Below are positions 38,129 to 47,644 of a stretch of 64,000 bases of DNA, in pieces; the first letter of the stretch is position 1; each line of letters begins with the position of its first letter. Below the pieces are notes generated by a model. It ran no database searches and was not told the origin of the DNA. It saw only the letters and a program-made list of their open reading frames with translations. A program made the position numbers and the translations under genes. Source of the DNA: an uncultured Bacteroidales bacterium (GTDB lineage Bacteria > Bacteroidota > Bacteroidia > Bacteroidales > WCHB1-69); contig OMYJ01000001.1 of NCBI GenBank assembly GCA_900315245.1, positions 62,001-126,000 on the forward strand. The letters run 5' to 3'.

Positions 38129-39790
38129 ATGAAAAATATGATAAAAAAACTATACTTTTTGATTTTGTGTTTGGGAGTGTCATTCGCCCTTTTTGCACAA
38201 AATCCCACTTGTTATCGTATTTACTTGAGCGACAAAAACAACTCGCCATATTCTATCGAAAATCCATCAGAATATCTTTCTCAACGGGCTATTGACAAGC
38301 GCATCCGCTTCAACATTCCCATTACGGAACAAGATTTTCCCGTTAACCCGCAATACAAACAGCAGGTTCTCGCACAAGATCCTCTGATACAACTGCTTTC
38401 AGTCTCGAAATGGATGAACACCGTCACGATTTATTGTCCCGACAGCACAATAGTGCCACAAATCTTGAACCTGCCGTTTGTGGATTCCATCAAGGCGGTG
38501 GGCAACTACATCTTGCACGATTCCCCTGTGTATCAAAATTTTGAGCATCCTCTTCCCTTGGTTCACGGTTCGTCCAATTCCACAAAAGAGGCCTTTGATT
38601 ATGGCCAAGGGCTTTCACAAATCGCCCTGCTTAACGGAATACCCTTGCATGAAGAAGGTTTCCATGGCGAAGGAATGCTCATTGCGGTGATTGACGGTGG
38701 TTTTTTAGGTATTGAGACCACCTCTTTCTACCAACAGTTGGTCAATGAAGGACGGTTCTTCGGCCATTATTCTCTAATGCCATACTTTGTAGATACGTTG
38801 AGCGGCATCGCGCAAGAAGTACACGGCACGATTGTGACCTCCGCCATGGCTGCCAACACGAATGGCGAGCTGGTGGGAACCGCACCTGCAGCCTCTTACG
38901 CACTCATCCACACGGAATGGGTTGATACCGAGGAAATGATAGAGGAGGATTTCTGGGCCAACGGAGCGGAAATCGCCGACAGTATCGGCGCGGATGTCAT
39001 CAACTCCTCCTTAGGCTACCGCATGTTCCCGGATTTCCCGCAATCCGACATCACCTACGAAAATATGGATGGAGTACACGGCATTGCCTCGCGATGCGCC
39101 ACCATCCTCGGACAGAAGGGTGCAATCGTCTGTGTAGCAGCAGGTAATGACGGAAACGGTGAGTTTTACCATGTCAACCGTCCCGGCGACGCCTTCGACA
39201 TTCTGTGCGTGGGTGCCTGCACATCCGACAGCCTCATCGCCGCATTTTCCTCGCACGGTCCCTCCTACGACGGCCGCGTGAAGCCCGATATCACCTCCCA
39301 AGGAGTGGGAACAGCCTGTATCCATCCTAACGACGAGCTCTCGTTCGCCAACGGCACCAGTTTGGCCACTCCCGTCGCTGCCGGTATGTGTGCCTGTCTC
39401 TGGCAGGCCATGCCCCAATACACCTCCACGGAAATGATGCAGTTCATCCGCGAAAGCGGCCACCTCTACAATAACCCCGACACCGAATTCGGCTACGGCA
39501 TCCCCAACTTCTACCAAATCTATGCTTCCCACGTCGGCCTCAACGACTACAACCCGCTGCAGCTCAGCGTCTATCCGAATCCTGCCACCGATAAGCTGTG
39601 CCTCACCAACACCGACGGCAATATTCAGTCCATCAGCATCTTCAACGCCACCGGCCAACTCGTCCTGCAACACTCCGTCAACGGCAATCCGCTCATCGAA
39701 ATCAATGTAACGTCTTTGCCGAAAGGATTTTACGTCGGCACGACCACACTTGACGGCAACAAAAAAGCTACGTTTAAGTTTGTGAAATAA
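38129..39790 (+). CDS. Secreted S8 (subtilisin-like) protease with T9SS sorting domain (553 aa)
   Basis: After a signal peptide (about residues 1-24, ending LFAQ) and a propeptide-like region, the S8 catalytic triad is visible: Asp in VIDGGFLGIE, His in VHGTIVTSAMA and Ser in GTSLATPVAAG. The oxyanion asparagine is in VAAGNDGN. The last ~75 residues (LQLSVYPNPATDKLCL to ATFKFVK) are a type A C-terminal sorting domain, which directs export and surface attachment through the T9SS. The upstream 20 codons of open frame are rejected because they cover the promoter. A closely related protease follows. Confidence 0.93.
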   Translation: MKNMIKKLYFLILCLGVSFALFAQNPTCYRIYLSDKNNSPYSIENPSEYLSQRAIDKRIRFNIPITEQDFPVNPQYKQQVLAQDPLIQLLSVSKWMNTVTIYCPDSTIVPQILNLPFVDSIKAVGNYILHDSPVYQNFEHPLPLVHGSSNSTKEAFDYGQGLSQIALLNGIPLHEEGFHGEGMLIAVIDGGFLGIETTSFYQQLVNEGRFFGHYSLMPYFVDTLSGIAQEVHGTIVTSAMAANTNGELVGTAPAASYALIHTEWVDTEEMIEEDFWANGAEIADSIGADVINSSLGYRMFPDFPQSDITYENMDGVHGIASRCATILGQKGAIVCVAAGNDGNGEFYHVNRPGDAFDILCVGACTSDSLIAAFSSHGPSYDGRVKPDITSQGVGTACIHPNDELSFANGTSLATPVAAGMCACLWQAMPQYTSTEMMQFIRESGHLYNNPDTEFGYGIPNFYQIYASHVGLNDYNPLQLSVYPNPATDKLCLTNTDGNIQSISIFNATGQLVLQHSVNGNPLIEINVTSLPKGFYVGTTTLDGNKKATFKFVK

Positions 39791-39819
39791 ATTTGATTTT
39801 TTACCCAAAGTATAAAAAA

Positions 39820-41508
39820 ATGAAACGTTTGTCATTGATATTGTTTGTTTTTGGTCTGACCGTTTCCCTTTTCGGCCAAAATCCAAGTCCGACCTGTTAC
39901 CGGGTTTATCTGAGTGACAAGAATAATTCGCCTTATTCGATTAACAACCCGTCTGCCTATTTGTCGCAACGCGCCATTGACAAGCGAACGCGATTTAACA
40001 TTCCAGTTACGGAACGGGATTTGCCCGTGAACCCGCAATACAAGCAACAGATTTTGGCTTTGGATTCGCAGATGCAACCGTTAGCAGTCTCAAAATGGAT
40101 GAACACGTTCACAGTTTATTGCCCGGACAGCACTATTGTTTCTCAAATCGAAAATCTACCATTTGTTGACTCCATTCTGGCTGTAGCCGCGTATCAACTA
40201 CACGAAATGCCCATAGTCCAAGCTATTCCAGATAATCAAACCCCGATTGTTCACAATATAACTACTCCCAGCAAAGACACACTGGACTATGGATACGGTT
40301 TTAATCAAATTGCTCTGCATAACGGCCATCTATTACACGCGGAAGGCTTTCGTGGCGAAGGTATGCTTATTGCGGTGATTGATGGCGGATTTAGAGGAAT
40401 TGAGTCATATTCTTATTTTCAAGAACTTGTAAATAGCGGACGCTATTTGGGTAAGTATATATTGTTACCCAATCTTGTGGATACCTTATCCTATGGCGGT
40501 ATTGAATGCGGACACGGTACAGACGTAACCTCTGCAATGGCCTTAAATTCTCCTGGAGAAGTTATCGGCACCGCCCCGGACGCTTCTTACGTTTTCATCG
40601 TATCAGAATTTCAGGGGACGGAACAGCTCATTGAGGAGGATTTTTGGGCCAATGGTGCGGAAATTGCCGATAGTATTGGTGCAGATATTCTCAACTCCTC
40701 ATTAGGTTATTATAATTTCCGAGATTTTCCACAAGCTAACTTTACATACGCAGAACTTGATGGACAACACAGTATTGCCTCACGCTGTGCTACTATTTTA
40801 GGGGAAAAAGGTGTTGTGGTTTGTGTCTCAGCAGGAAATTGGGGTGGTCCACCTTGGTATTACGTAGGACATCCTGCAGATGCATTTGACATTATTAGCG
40901 TCGGTGCTACATCCGATAGCCTTCATGTAGGCTTTTCTTCGATCGGCCCAACTTCTGACGGCCGTGTCAAACCTGATGTCGTGGCCGAAGGATATTATGT
41001 ATTTTTGTATGGTCCCGCACCTCCCGACTATCCTTATGATTATTGGATTTACGAAACTGGGGGTACGAGTATGTCATGCCCTATCATTGCCGGTCTCAGT
41101 GCCTGTCTGTGGCAGGCCATGCCCCAGTACTCTTCAACGGAAATCATGCAGATAATTCGCGAAAGCAGCCACCTCTACAACAACCCTAACCCCGAATACG
41201 GCTATGGCATCCCTGATTTCTACAAAGCCTACACTTCCCATGTCGGCATAAACGACTACAAACCGCTGAACATCAGCGTCTATCCAAATCCTGTTACCGA
41301 CAAGCTAATCCTCACCAACACCGACGGCAACATCCAGTCCATCAGCATCTATAACACCTCCGGCCAACTCGTTCTCCAAACCACCGTTCCCCACTCCCCG
41401 ATTCTCGAAATCCCCGTAACGAACTTACCGAATGGCTTTTACATCGGAACCGCCACCCTCAACAATCACCAAACCGCCACCTTTAAATTTATAAAAAGAA
41501 TTCCTTAA
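39820..41508 (+). CDS. Secreted S8 protease with T9SS sorting domain, tandem paralogue (562 aa)
   Basis: The domain plan equals that of its upstream neighbour: signal peptide (MKRLSLILFVFGLTVSLFGQ), S8 domain with Asp in VIDGGFRGIE, His in GHGTDVTSAMA and Ser in GGTSMSCPIIAG, and a type A sorting domain from ISVYPNPVTDKLIL to TATFKFIK. The N- and C-terminal thirds are much more similar to the first copy than the middle, which is also more AT-rich (about 40400-41090). No promoter lies in the 29-base gap, so the pair is probably co-transcribed. The stop TAA falls in the CCTTAAGCAG repeat. Confidence 0.92.
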   Translation: MKRLSLILFVFGLTVSLFGQNPSPTCYRVYLSDKNNSPYSINNPSAYLSQRAIDKRTRFNIPVTERDLPVNPQYKQQILALDSQMQPLAVSKWMNTFTVYCPDSTIVSQIENLPFVDSILAVAAYQLHEMPIVQAIPDNQTPIVHNITTPSKDTLDYGYGFNQIALHNGHLLHAEGFRGEGMLIAVIDGGFRGIESYSYFQELVNSGRYLGKYILLPNLVDTLSYGGIECGHGTDVTSAMALNSPGEVIGTAPDASYVFIVSEFQGTEQLIEEDFWANGAEIADSIGADILNSSLGYYNFRDFPQANFTYAELDGQHSIASRCATILGEKGVVVCVSAGNWGGPPWYYVGHPADAFDIISVGATSDSLHVGFSSIGPTSDGRVKPDVVAEGYYVFLYGPAPPDYPYDYWIYETGGTSMSCPIIAGLSACLWQAMPQYSSTEIMQIIRESSHLYNNPNPEYGYGIPDFYKAYTSHVGINDYKPLNISVYPNPVTDKLILTNTDGNIQSISIYNTSGQLVLQTTVPHSPILEIPVTNLPNGFYIGTATLNNHQTATFKFIKRIP

Positions 41509-41600
41509 GCAGTCCCGAAGGGACAACATGCGCGAAGCGCAAATAACCCCATACAAGCGAAGCGCAGTGTGGGGCCAATAGCCAAAAGCCAATAGCTAAA
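41502..41600. repeat. Array of three GAA-triloop hairpins followed by a CAATAGCC word tract
   Basis: After CCTTAAGCAG come GTCCC-GAA-GGGAC (41512-41524), TGCGC-GAA-GCGCA (41529-41541) and a CCCCATAC...GTGTGGGG stem with inner GCG/CGC (41547-41574). 41575-41600 is built of CAATAGCCAAAAGCC words. This fills the 102-base gap before purC. The first hairpin is related to that at 11608, the third to that at 30411. Confidence 0.85.
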
Positions 41601-41610
41601 GTTAAAAAAT

Positions 41611-42558
41611 ATGAACGCCTTAACAAAAACCAATTACCAATTCCCGAATCAAAAATCGGTGTATCACGGAAAAGTCCGTGACGTCTATTTCTTGGACGAT
41701 GTTTTAGTGATGGTCGCTTCAGACCGCATCTCCGCCTTTGATGTCATCTTACCGAAGGGCATTCCTTACAAAGGGCAGATCCTCAACCAGATAGCCTCTA
41801 AGTTCTTGGATGCCACCAACGACATCTGTCCGAACTGGAAAATGGCCTCCCCCGACCCGATGGTCACCGTGGGCCGTGTCTGCAAGGGCTTTCCGGTGGA
41901 GATGATCGTGCGCGGCTACCTCTGCGGCAGCGCGTGGCGCTTCTACAAAAACGGCGGACGCAACCTCTGCGGCAACATTCTGCCCGACGGCATGAAGGAG
42001 AACCAGAAGTTCCCCGTACCGCTCATCACCCCGACCACCAAAGCTGAGCAGGGCGAACACGATGCCGACATCTCCAAGGAGGAAATCCTCGCCAAAGGAC
42101 TCGTCTCTCCCGAAGACTACGCCGTGTTGGAGGACTACACGATGAAGCTCTTTTTGCGCGGCACCGAAATCGCGGCCAAGAAAGGACTTATCCTCGTCGA
42201 TACCAAGTACGAGTTCGGCAAGGCCGACGACAAGATCTACCTCATCGACGAAATCCACACCCCCGACTCCTCCCGCTACTTCTACGCCCAGGGCTACGAA
42301 GAGCAGTTCGCCAAAGGACTGCCGCAGAAACAGTTGTCGAAGGAGTTCGTGCGCGAGTGGCTGATGGCCAACGGCTTCCAAGGCCAGGAAGGCCAGCAGG
42401 TGCCCGAAATGACCGAAGAGGTCGTCAACGGTATCACCAACCGCTACATCGAGCTCTACGAGCACATCACCGGTGAAAAGTTCGTTCCCGCTCCCGCCGA
42501 CAACGTGGAGCAACGGATTTATGACAATGTAACGAAGTGGCTGGCCGACAGGCGATGA
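41611..42558 (+). CDS. purC: SAICAR synthase (phosphoribosylaminoimidazole-succinocarboxamide synthase)
   Basis: PurC joins aspartate to CAIR in purine synthesis. The 315-residue product has the family motifs [25 protein letters not shown] near the start, [13 protein letters not shown], and [14 protein letters not shown]. Its length fits the longer eukaryote/Bacteroidetes-like PurC form. The TGA stop lies within the first unit of a GATGAA/CGATGA word tract, indicating that the repeat arose at, or was placed on, the gene end. Confidence 0.95.
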   Translation: MNALTKTNYQFPNQKSVYHGKVRDVYFLDDVLVMVASDRISAFDVILPKGIPYKGQILNQIASKFLDATNDICPNWKMASPDPMVTVGRVCKGFPVEMIVRGYLCGSAWRFYKNGGRNLCGNILPDGMKENQKFPVPLITPTTKAEQGEHDADISKEEILAKGLVSPEDYAVLEDYTMKLFLRGTEIAAKKGLILVDTKYEFGKADDKIYLIDEIHTPDSSRYFYAQGYEEQFAKGLPQKQLSKEFVREWLMANGFQGQEGQQVPEMTEEVVNGITNRYIELYEHITGEKFVPAPADNVEQRIYDNVTKWLADRR

Positions 42559-42731
42559 AGCGATGAGACGATGAAACGATGAAGAGGCGATGAAGGAACG
42601 ATGAAAAGATGATGAGAGAATAAGATGATTAAAAGTACGTACTTACGATTAACTGCTAACTACTAACTACTAACTGCTAACTCTTTCCTCGCTTCAATAA
42701 CCTATAACCCATAACCCATAACTATTAAAAA
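42551..42731. repeat. Three word tracts between purC and the CoA-disulfide reductase gene
   Basis: 42551-42617 is GCGATGAAGCGATGAGACG-type; 42650-42683 is TAACTGCTAACTACTAAC-type; 42695-42727 is ATAACCTATAACCCATAACC-type. Together they fill most of the 175-base gap. The purC stop is inside the first. Confidence 0.85.
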
Positions 42732-42733
42732 GA

Positions 42734-44407
42734 ATGAAATACGTCATCATAGGCGGTGTGGCAGGCGGAGCATCGGCGGCCGCACGACTGAGGAGACTCA
42801 GTGAAGATGCTGAAATCATCATGTTCGAGAAAGGCGAGCATATCTCGTACGCCAACTGCGGAATGCCCTACTACATCGGCAACACGATTGAGGAGCGCAA
42901 GCGGCTGTTCGTGCAGACGCCCGTCTCCTTCGGCAATCGCTATGACGTGGATGTGCGTGTACTGCAGGAAGTTACCTCTATCAACCGCGAGGAACACACC
43001 GTGGAGGTGAAAAACCTGCGCAACGGCAAGACTTATACGGAGGACTACGATATCCTGCTGCTGTCGCCTGGCGCCGAACCAGTGATTCCCGAACTGCCCG
43101 GCATTCACAGCGAGAAGATTTTCACCTTGCGTAGTGTCAACGACTGCGACAAAATCAAGATGCAAGCCGTTGAATCACTGAAAGAAAATGCGGAAGCTGT
43201 CATCATTGGCGGGGGCTTCATCGGGTTAGAGATGGCCGAAAACCTCCACAAGATCGGCTACCAGATTACTGTGGTGGAGAAGGCCGACCACATCCTCACA
43301 CCTGTGGATGAACCCATCGCAGCCATCGCGGAGAAGCATCTGAGAGACAAGGGCGTGCAGCTGATTACTGGTAACGGCATCAGCGGGTTTGAGGAAAGCG
43401 GCGAACAGCTGACCGTCTGTCTCGAAAACGGGCAGAAATTATCCTGCGACCTCGCGGTATTGTGCATCGGTGTGCGTCCGAACACGGCATTGGCCGACAC
43501 CGCCGGTCTGGAAATTGGAAGAGGCATCAAGGTCAACGAATACTTGCAGACCTCCGACGAGCGCATCTTCGCCGTGGGCGACGCCATCGAGTTCCCGCAT
43601 CCCGTGACAGGCGTTCCGTACTGCAACTTCCTTGCAGGTCCCGCGAATGCACAGGCACGTATCGCCGCCATGAATATGGTCTATCCCGAAAGCGTTGTCT
43701 ATCAAGGCTCTGTGGGCACTGCCATCGCGAAAATTTTCGACTTGGCTGTAGCCTCTACGGGATTGAACGAAACTGCCTTACAACGAGCGGGCCTCGCCTA
43801 CGAGACGGTCATCGTCCATCCGGCAGCACATGCCACCTACTACCCCGGAAGCAGCCCGGTTTCGTTGAAGCTGAACTTCTCTATGGAGGACGGCACGATT
43901 TACGGTGCACAGGCCATCGGGACGCAGAACATTGACAAACAGATCGATATTATCTCCCTCTTGCTCAAGCACCATGGAACTATCTTCGACCTGGTAAACA
44001 GCGAGCATACCTACGCGCCGCCGTTCGGCTCGGCCAAGAGTCCCGTGATGTTCGCCGGCATGGTGGCGGAGAACATCTTTGCCCACCTGATGAACCCTAT
44101 TCACGTGCACCAGCTGGACGAGATGATCGACAACAAAGAGGATTTCTTCCTGTTAGACGTCCGCGAACTACCTGAGTACAAGAATGGTACCATCGAAGGA
44201 GCCACCCGCTATTCCGTGGATGAACTGCGCGAGTTCTTAGAAGAGATTCCCGAAGGTAAAAAGATCGTGGTCTTCTGCGAGGTCGGTCTGCGCGGCTACG
44301 TCGCTTCCCGCATCCTCATGCAGAACGGCTTCGAGGAGGTCTATAACCTCATTGGTGGGATGCGGACGTATAGACTGACAGGGAAACACAATTATAATGT
44401 ACAATGA
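42734..44407 (+). CDS. CoA-disulfide reductase with C-terminal rhodanese domain (557 aa)
   Basis: An FAD-binding motif GGVAGGASAA opens the protein, the single redox cysteine C42 lies in SYANCGMPYYIG as in CoA-disulfide reductases and NADH oxidases, and an NAD-binding motif IIGGGFIGLEMAE follows. A C-terminal rhodanese domain (about residues 470-550) holds a candidate active-site cysteine in VVFCEVGLRGY. Such fusions are thought to reduce CoA-disulfides or persulfides/polysulfides with NAD(P)H. The last codons (HNYNVQ) and the TGA stop are made by the AATGTACAATGAAC word tract. Confidence 0.9.
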   Translation: MKYVIIGGVAGGASAAARLRRLSEDAEIIMFEKGEHISYANCGMPYYIGNTIEERKRLFVQTPVSFGNRYDVDVRVLQEVTSINREEHTVEVKNLRNGKTYTEDYDILLLSPGAEPVIPELPGIHSEKIFTLRSVNDCDKIKMQAVESLKENAEAVIIGGGFIGLEMAENLHKIGYQITVVEKADHILTPVDEPIAAIAEKHLRDKGVQLITGNGISGFEESGEQLTVCLENGQKLSCDLAVLCIGVRPNTALADTAGLEIGRGIKVNEYLQTSDERIFAVGDAIEFPHPVTGVPYCNFLAGPANAQARIAAMNMVYPESVVYQGSVGTAIAKIFDLAVASTGLNETALQRAGLAYETVIVHPAAHATYYPGSSPVSLKLNFSMEDGTIYGAQAIGTQNIDKQIDIISLLLKHHGTIFDLVNSEHTYAPPFGSAKSPVMFAGMVAENIFAHLMNPIHVHQLDEMIDNKEDFFLLDVRELPEYKNGTIEGATRYSVDELREFLEEIPEGKKIVVFCEVGLRGYVASRILMQNGFEEVYNLIGGMRTYRLTGKHNYNVQ

Positions 44408-44461
44408 ACAATGTACAATGTACAAAAACCTGTTCACTAATCGCTAATCACTGATCACCAA
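44396..44461. repeat. AATGTACAATGAAC and CACTAATCGC/CACTGATCACC word tracts
   Basis: 44396-44422 holds overlapping AATGTACA words, one of which supplies the stop of the preceding gene; 44436-44461 holds CACTAATC/CACTGATC words that recur at 53251 and 55797. Confidence 0.8.
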
Positions 44462-44492
44462 AAAAGATAATAAACAATAAATCCATACCAAA

Positions 44493-45986
44493 ATGAAAAA
44501 ACATCAAATTTCAACCAAGTTTCTCAGCATTGAGAAAGTATCGAAAATCATTGAGCGCAAGCAGAAAATCGAACTGTCTGAAGAGGCCATTGCAGCGGTG
44601 AAGAAATGCCGCGACTTCTTGGACACCAAGGCAGCCAAGAGCGCAGAACCAATCTACGGCGTAACCACCGGCTTCGGTTCTCTCTGCAACAAGCACATCT
44701 CTGCCAAGGATCTATCGACCTTGCAACGCAACCTCGTCATTTCACACGCATGCGGCGTGGGTGAAGAGGTACCGCAAGAAATCGTGCAACTTATGCTGCT
44801 CCTGAAAGTGCAATCCCTGTCATACGGTCACTCCGGCGTACAGCTCGACACCATCCAACGTTTGGTGGATTTCTATAACAAAGGTGTGTATCCCGTTGTG
44901 TATCAACAAGGTTCACTCGGCGCATCCGGCGACTTAGCACCTTTAGCTCACCTCTCGCTGCCCATCATCGGCATGGGCGAGGTTTATTACCGCAACAAAA
45001 AATACTCTGCCGCCGAAATCAACGAGAAATTCGGTTGGAAGCCCATCACGCTGAAATCCAAAGAAGGTCTCGCCCTGCTTAACGGTACGCAGTTCATGAG
45101 CTCATACGCCGTCTGGTTGCTGATGAAGGCCCGCAAGCTCAGCTGGCTTGCCGACATCATCGGAGCCATCTCCTTGGAGGCATTCGACGGCCGCATCGAG
45201 CCATTCAACATGCTCGTGCATCTCGTGCGCCCGCACGCTGGACAAATCACCACGGCTGCTCATATCTCGCAACTACTTGAGGGTTCGGAGATTATCGCCC
45301 AACACAAGGAACACGTGCAGGATCCTTACTCTTTCCGTTGCATGCCGCAGGTACACGGTGCGTCCAAAGACGCTATCGAGCACGTGCAGAACGTGGTGGA
45401 AACCGAAATCAACTCCGTCACCGACAACCCGACAGTGTTCCCGGACGAAGACATCATCGTCAGCGCGGGCAACTTCCACGGTCAGCCGTTGGCATTGGTC
45501 TTGGACTTCCTCTCCATCGCCATGGCGGAACTCGGCAACATCTCCGAACGTCGTATCTATCAACTGATTAGCGGCAAGCGCGGACTGCCGTCCTTCCTCG
45601 TGAAGAACCCCGGACTCAACTCCGGATTCATGATCCCGCAGTACGCTGCCGCCTCCATCGTGAACCAGAACAAGGCCTTCACGATGCCCTGCTCCACCGA
45701 CTCCATCGAGTCGTCGCAAGGCCAGGAAGACCACGTGAGTATGGGTGCCAACGCCGCCACGAAGTGCTACTTGGTGGTCAACAACGTGGAGAAGATCCTC
45801 GGCATCGAGCTGTTCAATGCTGCCCAAGCTTTGGACTTCCGTAAACCGCTGAAAAGCTCCGAATTCATCGAGGAGTTTGTGAAAATCTATCGTGAATATG
45901 TACCGTTCGTGGAGAACGACACCTACATGCACGAACTGATCCAGAAGTCCATCGACTTCATCAAGGGAGTGCGGGTGGTAATGTAA
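44493..45986 (+). CDS. hutH: Histidine ammonia-lyase
   Basis: HutH deaminates histidine to urocanate, the first step of histidine breakdown. The 497-residue product has the Ala-Ser-Gly triad that cyclises to the MIO cofactor (GSLGASGDLAPLAH, about residues 143-145), the early GVTTGFGSL motif, YSFRCMPQVHGA, and ESSQGQEDHVSMG. Phenylalanine/tyrosine ammonia-lyase is possible by fold. No other hut genes (hutU, hutI, ftcD) are in the window, so it stands alone. Confidence 0.93.
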   Translation: MKKHQISTKFLSIEKVSKIIERKQKIELSEEAIAAVKKCRDFLDTKAAKSAEPIYGVTTGFGSLCNKHISAKDLSTLQRNLVISHACGVGEEVPQEIVQLMLLLKVQSLSYGHSGVQLDTIQRLVDFYNKGVYPVVYQQGSLGASGDLAPLAHLSLPIIGMGEVYYRNKKYSAAEINEKFGWKPITLKSKEGLALLNGTQFMSSYAVWLLMKARKLSWLADIIGAISLEAFDGRIEPFNMLVHLVRPHAGQITTAAHISQLLEGSEIIAQHKEHVQDPYSFRCMPQVHGASKDAIEHVQNVVETEINSVTDNPTVFPDEDIIVSAGNFHGQPLALVLDFLSIAMAELGNISERRIYQLISGKRGLPSFLVKNPGLNSGFMIPQYAAASIVNQNKAFTMPCSTDSIESSQGQEDHVSMGANAATKCYLVVNNVEKILGIELFNAAQALDFRKPLKSSEFIEEFVKIYREYVPFVENDTYMHELIQKSIDFIKGVRVVM

Positions 45987-45987
45987 C

Positions 45988-46160
45988 CAGCTATTGGCTG
46001 TTGGCTATTGGCTGTTGGCTATTGGCTGTTGGCTATTGGCTTATTCACTGGCGAGATTCTTTAGACATTAGACATTGGACTTGGGACTTGAGACTTGGGA
46101 CTTGGGACTTGGAACTTAAAAAATGCCAATAGCTAATAGCCAAAAGCTAAAAGCTGAAAG
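45988..46160. repeat. Long word-tract region (GCTATTGGCTGTTGG, GGGACTTGGGACTT, CCAATAGCTAATAGCC)
   Basis: Three blocks fill the 198-base gap after hutH: 45988-46042 (CTATTGGCTGTTGG words), 46062-46118 (GACATTGGACTTGGGACTTG words) and 46124-46160 (CCAATAGCTAATAGCCAAAAGC words). The first and third are reverse complements in word content and could pair. Confidence 0.85.
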
Positions 46161-46184
46161 ATACAAACGATAATATTGTTAACG

Positions 46185-46700
46185 ATGAAAAAGTTCAGTA
46201 TCGGATTTATAGTTGCTGTCTTCGTAGCTACCGTCTTCGCACTCGTTATGACAGGTTGCCAGCGCGAGCCGAAATATTCGGAGATTCCGCACATCGAGTT
46301 TGTTTCAATCGAGAAGATTGATAACGGTACCGGGCATGACAGCCAAGCGGAGCTGACCATTTATTTCCAGGATGGAGACGGAGACATCGGCTTGAACGAG
46401 ACCGACAGGGAACCCGTTTTCGCTGTGGATTCTCCTTACTACTACAATTTTTTCATCTATCTGTACGAAAAACAGCAGGGAGAATGGGTTCAGCTTGACC
46501 TGCCCACTCCACTTCATGCACGAATTCCGCATCTCAGCGATGATGTGCCGGAATCCATTGAAGGCAAGTTGTCCATCGTCACGTTCATCAACAATCCAAA
46601 TTCCACGTATGACACGGTGCGACTCTCCTGTTACCTTGTGGACCGTGCCCTGCATCACAGTGACACTATTACTACCCCTGAAATAATCGTAAAAAAATGA
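46185..46700 (+). CDS. Lipoprotein of unknown function (171 aa)
   Basis: A signal peptide with lipobox VMTGC (Cys about residue 25) is followed by QREPKYSEIPHIEFVSIEKI and a calcium-binding-like FQDGDGDIGLNETD. This pattern is frequent in Bacteroidetes surface lipoproteins; the function is unknown. A TTG three codons upstream is in frame, but the ATG gives the standard basic start MKKF. The stop overlaps the nadC start by 4 bases (ATGA). Confidence 0.75.
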   Translation: MKKFSIGFIVAVFVATVFALVMTGCQREPKYSEIPHIEFVSIEKIDNGTGHDSQAELTIYFQDGDGDIGLNETDREPVFAVDSPYYYNFFIYLYEKQQGEWVQLDLPTPLHARIPHLSDDVPESIEGKLSIVTFINNPNSTYDTVRLSCYLVDRALHHSDTITTPEIIVKK

Positions 46701-47542
46701 AAATAACAGAACAAGTTAAAGAATTGATAACGTTGACGTTGCGTGAAGATATCGGCAACGGCGACCACTCTTCGCTTTCTTGCATCCCTGCGGAAGCGCA
46801 AGGCGACATGAAGCTGCTCATCAAACAGGACGGCGTATTAGCCGGAGTCGATGTGGCCCGCGAGGTGCTGCGCCAGGTCGATGAGAACATCCGCATGGAG
46901 CTGCTGCTTCCCGATGGCACCTTGGTGCGCAAAGGCGACATTGCCTTCACCTTGCACGGCTCATCGCGTAACATGTTGACAGCGGAACGCACCCTTCTCA
47001 ACTTCATGCAACGAATGAGCGGAATCGCCACCACCACTCGCGAATATGTTGATTTGGTGAAAGATACGAACGTCACCCTGCTCGACACGCGCAAAACGAC
47101 CCCTAACATGCGCATTTTCGAGAAATATGCCGTAACGGTCGGCGGGGCACAGAACCACCGCTTCGGTCTTTACGACATGATGATGCTCAAGGACAACCAC
47201 ATTGACTTCGCAGGTGGGATTGAAAAGGCCATTGACGCTGCCAATAAATATCTGAAAGACAACAATATGCAGCTCAATATCGAGATTGAGACCCGCAGTT
47301 TGGAGGATGTTCAGCGCGTGCTGGATCACGGCGGGGTACAGCGCATCATGTTCGACAATTTCACCCCGGACCAAATCCGCGAAGGTGTGAAGATGGTCAA
47401 TCACCTCATGGAAACCGAGGCCTCTGGCGGCATCGTGCGCGAAACTCTCCACGACTACGCCGTCACTGGCGTTGATTTCATCTCCGTCGGTGCGTTCACC
47501 CACCAGATTAAAAGTCTGGATATGAGTCTTAAGGCACTATGA
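46697..47542 (+). CDS. nadC: Nicotinate-nucleotide pyrophosphorylase (quinolinate phosphoribosyltransferase)
   Basis: NadC converts quinolinate and PRPP to nicotinate mononucleotide in NAD synthesis. The 281-residue product has LREDIGNGDHSS near the start, the active-site motif LLDTRKTTPNMR, GGAQNHRFGLYDMMMLKDNH, and the C-terminal VDFISVGAFTH. It overlaps the preceding lipoprotein gene by ATGA, so translation is coupled; nadA and nadB are not in the window. Confidence 0.95.
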   Translation: MKITEQVKELITLTLREDIGNGDHSSLSCIPAEAQGDMKLLIKQDGVLAGVDVAREVLRQVDENIRMELLLPDGTLVRKGDIAFTLHGSSRNMLTAERTLLNFMQRMSGIATTTREYVDLVKDTNVTLLDTRKTTPNMRIFEKYAVTVGGAQNHRFGLYDMMMLKDNHIDFAGGIEKAIDAANKYLKDNNMQLNIEIETRSLEDVQRVLDHGGVQRIMFDNFTPDQIREGVKMVNHLMETEASGGIVRETLHDYAVTGVDFISVGAFTHQIKSLDMSLKAL

Positions 47543-47546
47543 CGAT

Positions 47547-47594
47547 GACTTAGACTTAAACTTAGACTTAAACTTAGACTTAAACTTAAACTAT
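47547..47594. repeat. TTAGACTTAAAC word tract
   Basis: Four to five units of ACTTAGACTTAA follow the nadC stop directly. Near-identical tracts lie at 25372 and 26964. Confidence 0.85.
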
Positions 47595-47644
47595 AACGAA
47601 AACCCTTATCTAACACCTATTACCTCGACCCTTGACTTTAAAAC

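Noticed and set aside
39011..39886. A 291-codon minus-strand frame opposite the first S8 protease
   Set aside because: The protease is certain by its catalytic triad and sorting domain; the opposite frame has no domain and reads through the start of the second protease.
44493..45986. Reading hutH as part of a complete histidine-use operon
   Set aside because: No hutU, hutI or formiminotransferase gene is nearby; its neighbours belong to other pathways.
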